Below are positions 1 to 3,982 of a stretch of DNA of 6,524 nucleotides, piece by piece. Location: contig JAEWLZ010000243.1 of the NCBI GenBank assembly GCA_023457295.1, positions 1-6,524 of the forward strand, written 5' to 3'. Origin of the DNA: Cyanobacteria bacterium OH_PDB_112 (GTDB lineage: Bacteria > Cyanobacteriota > Vampirovibrionia > Gastranaerophilales > CAJFVJ01). Under the pieces are notes generated by a model. It searched no databases and was not told the origin of the DNA. It saw only the letters and a program-made list of their open reading frames with translations. A program made the translations under genes and the position numbers. Every line of letters starts with the position of its first letter. Within the stretch, counting starts at the first letter, position 1.

Positions 1-1136
1 GTGTATGCTTCTGTAATTTCCGCAGAAGGATCTTCAGGATTTTGAATAACTTTAATAATAGGTAAATTGAATTTTTTTGCGAAATCAAAATCTCTTGTAT
101 CGTGTGCAGGTACTGCCATTACAGCTCCTGTACCGTAATCCGCCAGTGCATAATCTGCTGTCCAAAGAGGAATCTTTTCTCCCGTAAACGGATTTATAAT
201 ATGAGTTCCAAGAGGTACACCTGTTTTAGGTCTTTCTGTTGAAAGTCTGTCTATTTCAGAGGCAGATCTTGCATGTTCTTGATACTCTGCCACTGCAAAT
301 TTTTGCTCGTCAGAGATTAAATTTTCGATGCCCTTATATTCAGGTGCTACAACAACGTATGTTATACCGTATGCTGTATCAGGACGGGTTGTATAAACAG
401 GGATTTTTATTCCCGGTTTTTCAACTACTTCAAATTCTAAAATCGCACCTGTGGATTTGCCAATCCAGTTTTTTTGCATAAGTTTTACTCTGTCAGGCCA
501 ACCAGTAAGCTTTTCTAAGTCTTCAAGCAGGATTTCTGCGTAATCGGTAATTTTAAGAAACCATTGTGAAAGATTTTTACGGATTACAACATCATCACAA
601 CGCCAACATTTTCCGTCGATAACTTGTTCATTGGCAAGTACGGTAGCACATTTTTCGCACCAGTTTACGGCGGCTTCTTTTTTGTATGCAAGTCCTGCAT
701 CATAAAATTCCAAAAATAGCCATTGAGTCCATTTGTAATAGTCTTCTTTGCAAGTTGCAAATTCTCTGTCCCAATCATAATATAGCCCAAGAGTTTTTAG
801 TTGATCTCTCATATAGTCTATATTTTGAAGCGTCCATTTTTCAGGGTTTTCGTTAGATTTCATTGCGGCATTTTCGGCAGGAAGTCCAAAACTGTCCCAT
901 CCCATAGGGTGAAGAACGTTATATCCCTGCATTTTATGATAACGTGCAATAACATCAGTAATTGTATAGTTGCGCACATGTCCCATATGCAAACGTCCTG
1001 ATGGGTATGGAAACATCGACAGAGCATAATATTTGGGCTTGTCAGATTCTTGCGGAGTTTTATTGATTCCGCTTTCTTCCCATTTTTTTTGCCATTTTTT
1101 TTCTATTTCTTGCGGAAAATACTGCTCTTTAATCAC
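1..1136 (-). CDS. leuS: Leucyl-tRNA synthetase, N-terminal 378 residues (C-terminal part cut off by left edge)
   Basis: Cytoplasmic class I aminoacyl-tRNA synthetase that attaches leucine to tRNA-Leu and hydrolyses mischarged tRNA. Seen in the translation: the class I HIGH signature as HMGH (residues 50-53, within PYPSGRLHMGHVRNY); a complete four-Cys zinc module (C160, C163, C177, C180); the start of the inserted editing domain after about residue 225, with the threonine-rich TTRPDT (249-254) and GTGAVMAVPAHDTRD (335-349) that ends in the conserved editing aspartate D349. Bacterial LeuRS is usually 800-870 residues, so a little under half is present; the KMSKS loop and anticodon-binding domain lie outside. 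The start is GTG at 1136-1134, because AAGGAG sits 7 nt upstream and the protein aligns from its first residues with the usual LeuRS N-terminus. The GTG overlaps the dapA stop codon by 4 nt, so it is last of the four genes seen in the operon and probably translationally coupled to dapA. No frameshift seen. Confidence 0.97.
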   Translation of the reverse strand, partial: MIKEQYFPQEIEKKWQKKWEESGINKTPQESDKPKYYALSMFPYPSGRLHMGHVRNYTITDVIARYHKMQGYNVLHPMGWDSFGLPAENAAMKSNENPEKWTLQNIDYMRDQLKTLGLYYDWDREFATCKEDYYKWTQWLFLEFYDAGLAYKKEAAVNWCEKCATVLANEQVIDGKCWRCDDVVIRKNLSQWFLKITDYAEILLEDLEKLTGWPDRVKLMQKNWIGKSTGAILEFEVVEKPGIKIPVYTTRPDTAYGITYVVVAPEYKGIENLISDEQKFAVAEYQEHARSASEIDRLSTERPKTGVPLGTHIINPFTGEKIPLWTADYALADYGTGAVMAVPAHDTRDFDFAKKFNLPIIKVIQNPEDPSAEITEAY

Positions 1137-2035
1137 AATGTCACTCCTTGAAAAATATAATTAATAACTCCGAAAAATTCTGCTTTTTGAGCTTCATCAA
1201 GTTCTGTCAAAGGTAATCTTACACGTTCATCTATAATACCTTTTTTAGCAACAGCCGCTTTTATAGGAACAGGATTTGGAGCCATGAAGATTTTTTTGAA
1301 AACAGGATAATATTTGTGGTGTAACGCTTGAGCTTCTGCAATTTTTCCTGCTTTAAACGCTTTTATCATTTCTTGGATTTCATTACCTATAACATGAGAT
1401 GCCACAGAAACAACTCCTACTCCGCCAAGAGCAAGCATAGGTAAAGTCAAGCTGTCGTCACCCGAATACAACACAAATCCTTCAGGGGCTTCTTGAATAA
1501 TTTCTGTTACTAAATCAAGATTTCCGTTACTTTGTTTTACCGCAAAAACATTTTCATATTTAGTCGCTATATTTGTAATGGTTTCAGGTGACATATCAAC
1601 ACCTGTGCGACCTGGTATATTGTAAAGCATTACAGGTAAATCCACTGCTTCGGCTACTGCGCTAAAATGAGCTATCATACCTTTTTGTGAAGGTTTATTG
1701 TAATAAGGTACAACACTTAAAATCGCGTCAGCTCCGCCTTTTTCTGCCTGTTTTGACATTTCAACGGCTGTTTTTGTGCAGTTTGAGCCTGCACCCATAA
1801 TAATTTGCGCTTTATTACCTAAAGATGCTTTAACTACCTTAAGGAGTTCCAATTCTTCTTCATGAGTTAAAGTTGGACTTTCGCCTGTTGTTCCTGCAAT
1901 TAAAATCGCATCAGAACCATTATCTGCAAGGTAATTAGCTAATTTTTCAACTTGACCATAATCTATATTTAAGTCTTTGTCAAAAGGCGTTACCATTGCT
2001 GTAACTACATTTCCGGCATAATAGCGTTTGGACAT
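1133..2035 (-). CDS. dapA: 4-hydroxy-tetrahydrodipicolinate synthase
   Basis: Condenses pyruvate with aspartate semialdehyde, the committed step of the diaminopimelate/lysine pathway; a cytoplasmic TIM-barrel lyase. The 300 residues match the usual family length (about 290-300). Visible active-site residues: GTTGES with T49 and T50, Y112 in the PYYNKP loop, Y138 in LYNIPGRTG, R143 in the same motif (binds the carboxylate of the semialdehyde), and the Schiff-base lysine K167 in FAVKQSNGN. The residue after the lysine is Gln where the family more often has Glu or Asp. The C-terminal stretch with YSGDDSLTLPML and GGVGVVSVASHVIGNE is typical of cyanobacterial-like DapA, as I recall them. Start ATG is supported by AAGGAG 7 nt upstream (2043-2048), which overlaps the asd stop codon. 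It lies 11 bp after asd and overlaps leuS by 4 nt. Confidence 0.97.
   Translation of the reverse strand: MSKRYYAGNVVTAMVTPFDKDLNIDYGQVEKLANYLADNGSDAILIAGTTGESPTLTHEEELELLKVVKASLGNKAQIIMGAGSNCTKTAVEMSKQAEKGGADAILSVVPYYNKPSQKGMIAHFSAVAEAVDLPVMLYNIPGRTGVDMSPETITNIATKYENVFAVKQSNGNLDLVTEIIQEAPEGFVLYSGDDSLTLPMLALGGVGVVSVASHVIGNEIQEMIKAFKAGKIAEAQALHHKYYPVFKKIFMAPNPVPIKAAVAKKGIIDERVRLPLTELDEAQKAEFFGVINYIFQGVTL
1144..1149 (-). promoter_or_regulatory. Ribosome binding site of leuS, inside the dapA coding end
   Basis: AAGGAG on the minus strand, 7 nt before the GTG at 1136. It lies within the last codons of dapA and fixes the non-ATG start of leuS. Together with the 4-nt gene overlap it suggests that ribosomes finishing dapA help initiate leuS. 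Confidence 0.8.
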
Positions 2036-2046
2036 ATTTTTTCTCC

Positions 2047-3063
2047 TTAAATTAAGTTCATTTCAACGAGTTTTTCTGCGATACGTACTGTGTTTAAAGC
2101 TGCACCTATGCGTAAGTTGTCAGCTACAACCCACATTGCAAGTCCGTTATTAAAAGCTAATTCTTTTCTGATACGGCCTACATAAACAGGGTCTTTACCT
2201 TCAGCAAAAACAGGAGTTGGATATTTTAATTGAGCAGGGTTGTCAATAACTTCTACTCCAAAAGCCGCATCCAAGATTTCACGAGCTTTTTGAGGTATGA
2301 TTTCTTGTTCAAACTCAACACTTACACATTCGGAATGACCTGTAAAAACAGGAATTCTTACTGCTGTACAAGAGATTGGAGTATCTTCCGGCAAGTGCAT
2401 TATTTTTTTGGTTTCGTTTACGACTTTTAATTCTTCTTTAGTGTAATCATCATCGGAAAATACATCTATACGAGGAATCGCATTAAAAGCAATTTGTTTA
2501 TCGAAAACTTTGTTTTCAAATTTTTGACCATGTAAAATAGCATCTGTGTTCGCCCGAAGTTCGTCAATAGCGGCTTTTCCTGCTCCGGAAACCGCTTGAT
2601 AAGTTGAAACTATAAGTCTTTTTATTGTTGCATAATCATGAAGGGGCTTTAAAACCAGCATCAATTGTGAAGTTGAGCAATTTGGATTTGCAATAACTCC
2701 TTTGTGAGTTTTGATGTCATCATCATTTACACCGACAATTACAAGCGGTGTGCCTTCATCCATACGAAAAGCGCTTGTGTTATCAACCATAACACAACCT
2801 CTTTTTATAATTTCTTCGACTAAAGCTTTGCTTGTTGAAGCTCCTGCCGAGCTAAGAACAATATTTACACCGTCAAAAGCTTCAGGTTTTGCTTCTTCTA
2901 CCTTGTATGTCTTGCCCTTGAATTCTATTGGTTTTCCAGCACTTTTGGCGCTGGCCAAAAATTTTATGCTTGAAAACTGAAAATCACGTTCTTCTAAAAT
3001 GTCTTTGATTTTTTGTCCGACAACTCCTGTTGCCCCCAAAATAGCTATACTGGGCTTTTTCAT
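2047..3063 (-). CDS. asd: Aspartate-semialdehyde dehydrogenase
   Basis: Reduces beta-aspartyl phosphate to aspartate semialdehyde with NADPH, the branch-point metabolite for lysine/diaminopimelate, threonine and methionine. The 338 residues fit the bacterial family (about 330-370). In order: Rossmann glycine motif GATGVVG (10-16); phosphate-binding arginine R100 in SAFRMDEG; catalytic C129 in ANPNCSTSQ; Q156 in STYQAVSGAG; substrate-binding R236 and catalytic H243 in VRIPVFTGHSE; and the C-terminal motif WVVADNLRIGAALNTVRIAE (311-330), which returns to the cofactor domain. All key residues are present. The start ATG has a purine-rich site (GGAAGG, 3069-3074) 5 nt upstream, which touches the dapB stop codon. 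It sits 10 bp downstream of dapB and 11 bp upstream of dapA, and supplies the substrate for DapA. Confidence 0.97.
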   Translation of the reverse strand: MKKPSIAILGATGVVGQKIKDILEERDFQFSSIKFLASAKSAGKPIEFKGKTYKVEEAKPEAFDGVNIVLSSAGASTSKALVEEIIKRGCVMVDNTSAFRMDEGTPLVIVGVNDDDIKTHKGVIANPNCSTSQLMLVLKPLHDYATIKRLIVSTYQAVSGAGKAAIDELRANTDAILHGQKFENKVFDKQIAFNAIPRIDVFSDDDYTKEELKVVNETKKIMHLPEDTPISCTAVRIPVFTGHSECVSVEFEQEIIPQKAREILDAAFGVEVIDNPAQLKYPTPVFAEGKDPVYVGRIRKELAFNNGLAMWVVADNLRIGAALNTVRIAEKLVEMNLI

Positions 3064-3073
3064 ACTTTCCTTC

Positions 3074-3844
3074 CTATAATATATTTTCTAATCCGTATAT
3101 AAAATTGTTATTTTCATAAATATATCTTACAGACATTAAAACGCCTGACATATAACATTTGCGGTCTACCGAGTCATGTCTGATTTTGAATACTTCACCT
3201 TGTGAGCCAAAAATTACTTCTTGCGATGCCATATAACCAGGCATTCTTACACTGTGAATGTGTATATTACTGTCAAATTTGCCGCCGCGCGAACCTTTTA
3301 CAAGTTCAATTTCTTCGCAATTTCCTGTGGCGAAGTCTGATTGTGCTTGCGCCATCAATTGAGCTGTTTTAATAGCTGTTCCGGACGGGGCGTCTTTTTT
3401 TTGGTTATGGTGAAGTTCTATAATTTCAGCATTTTTGAAATATTTTGCTGCCATTTGTGCAAATTTCATCATCAAAACAGCTCCTACTGTAAAATTGGGA
3501 GCTATTAAACATCCTGTATTCTTTTCTTTGGAGAGTTTTTCGATTTCGGATAATTGTTCTTCAGAAAGTCCTGTTGTGCCTATAACCGGCTTTACTCCAT
3601 TATTTATGGATGTAATTGCATTTTTAAAAACACTGTCAGGTTGTGTAAAATCAACAATTACGTCAATTTTAGTTGATTTAAGAGCAGTTTCTAGGTTATT
3701 TTCAACTTTTATACCGTTAAATTCCTGTCCTGTGGCTGCTATATCAATTAAAGCAGTAATTCCCATATCTTCGGCATTTTTTACGGCATTGACGACTTCT
3801 TGTCCCATTCGTCCTAAAGCACCGCAAACCGCAACTTTTATCAT
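3074..3844 (-). CDS. dapB: 4-hydroxy-tetrahydrodipicolinate reductase
   Basis: NAD(P)H-dependent reductase that converts the DapA product to tetrahydrodipicolinate. The chosen start gives 256 residues, within the family norm (about 240-275). Motifs seen: N-terminal Rossmann loop GALGRMG (8-14); VDFTQP (64-69); GTTGLS (89-94); and the family signature ELHHNQKKDAPSGTA (143-157) with catalytic H145/H146, K150, and the SGTA substrate loop. A longer frame opens at an ATG at 3871, but the ATG at 3844 is preferred because AAGGAG stands 5 nt before it and the protein then begins directly with the MIKVAVCGALGRMG strand, as in other DapB proteins. It is the first gene of the operon, followed 10 bp later by asd. 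A dapB-asd-dapA order keeps three consecutive pathway steps together. Confidence 0.96.
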   Translation of the reverse strand: MIKVAVCGALGRMGQEVVNAVKNAEDMGITALIDIAATGQEFNGIKVENNLETALKSTKIDVIVDFTQPDSVFKNAITSINNGVKPVIGTTGLSEEQLSEIEKLSKEKNTGCLIAPNFTVGAVLMMKFAQMAAKYFKNAEIIELHHNQKKDAPSGTAIKTAQLMAQAQSDFATGNCEEIELVKGSRGGKFDSNIHIHSVRMPGYMASQEVIFGSQGEVFKIRHDSVDRKCYMSGVLMSVRYIYENNNFIYGLENIL

Positions 3845-3849
3845 AAATT

Positions 3850-3855
3850 CTCCTT
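3850..3855 (-). promoter_or_regulatory. Ribosome binding site that decides the dapB start
   Basis: AAGGAG on the minus strand, 5 nt before the ATG at 3844. It lies between the two possible in-frame ATGs (3871 and 3844), so it supports the shorter protein. No comparable site precedes the ATG at 3871. Confidence 0.85.
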
Positions 3856-3873
3856 GTAATTTTATGCTCAATA

Positions 3874-3882
3874 ATTATCTCA
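3874..3882 (-). promoter_or_regulatory. Possible proximal promoter of the dapB operon (extended -10)
   Basis: The minus strand reads TGAGATAAT: a TGn extension followed by GATAAT, 5 of 6 matches to the sigma-70 -10 box. No good -35 is found 16-18 nt upstream. Transcription would begin near 3867 and leave a leader of about 23 nt. In DNA this AT-rich such boxes arise by chance, so this is only a candidate, alternative or additional to the one at 3938-3965. Confidence 0.3.
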
Positions 3883-3942
3883 TAAGAAAAGTTTTTTAGA
3901 AAGCAATATTAAAAAAACTTAAAGACGGATGATTTTTCTTAT
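3882..3942. repeat. Nested AT-rich inverted repeat in the divergent intergenic region
   Basis: An inner pair, AAGTTTTTT at 3889-3897 and AAAAAACTT at 3912-3920, forms a perfect 9-bp palindrome around a 14-nt spacer. An outer pair, ATAAGAAAA at 3882-3890 and TTTTCTTAT at 3934-3942, flanks it and shares two bases with the inner left arm. It could be a regulator site or simply chance in AT-rich DNA. It is not a convincing terminator: no GC stem, and it lies between divergent gene starts. Confidence 0.35.
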
Positions 3943-3965
3943 AAAACATAGACTTTTACTGTAAA
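3938..3965 (-). promoter_or_regulatory. Candidate main promoter of the dapB-asd-dapA-leuS operon
   Basis: On the minus strand, TTTACA (3965-3960, 5 of 6 to the -35 consensus) is followed after 16 nt by TATAAG (3943-3938, 5 of 6 to the -10 consensus). The predicted start near 3931 gives a leader of about 87 nt before dapB. That leader is too short for a lysine riboswitch, and I see none. The promoter lies inside the region expected to carry the promoter of the divergent gene. Confidence 0.45.
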
Positions 3966-3976
3966 TATTATAAAAT
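3949..3976 (+). promoter_or_regulatory. Possible promoter of the STAND-TPR gene
   Basis: TAGACT (3949-3954, 4 of 6 to the -35 consensus), 16 nt, then TAAAAT (3971-3976, 5 of 6 to the -10 consensus). Transcription would begin about 3982-3984, essentially at the ATG, so the mRNA would be leaderless or nearly so. An alternative -10, TATAAA at 3940-3945, would give a leader of about 30 nt but lacks a good -35. Both choices overlap the candidate minus-strand promoter. Confidence 0.3.
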
Positions 3977-3977
3977 A

Positions 3978-3981
3978 GAGG
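3978..3981 (+). promoter_or_regulatory. GAGG next to the start codon, too close for a normal ribosome binding site
   Basis: GAGG is separated from the ATG at 3983 by a single T, whereas 5-9 nt is usual and all genes on the other strand here have 5-7 nt. An in-frame TAA at 3971-3973 rules out a start further upstream, and the next in-frame ATG is codon 29 (4067). Either initiation is weak or leaderless, or a non-ATG start a few codons in is used. Confidence 0.4.
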
Positions 3982-3982
3982 T

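Noticed and set aside
239..1001. Plus-strand open frames of 80 and 66 codons
   Set aside because: Both are antisense to leuS, whose HMGH and zinc motifs are intact. No recognisable domains or start signals.
2230..2980. Plus-strand open frames of 66 and 89 codons
   Set aside because: Antisense to asd, with all catalytic residues of Asd present on the other strand.
3845..3871. Longer dapB product starting at the ATG at 3871
   Set aside because: The nine extra residues precede the normal DapB N-terminus, and the strong AAGGAG lies inside that stretch at the right distance from the ATG at 3844.
3435..3899. A 154-codon plus-strand open frame opposite dapB
   Set aside because: It runs antisense to a dapB with intact motifs, is unlike any protein I recognise, and has no ribosome binding site. 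It is a by-product of dapB codon usage.
3845..3982. Lysine riboswitch or other leader RNA upstream of dapB
   Set aside because: The region is 138 bp and the likely leader about 87 nt at most, shorter than a lysine riboswitch (about 170 nt). No GC-rich paired elements or terminator/antiterminator stems are visible.
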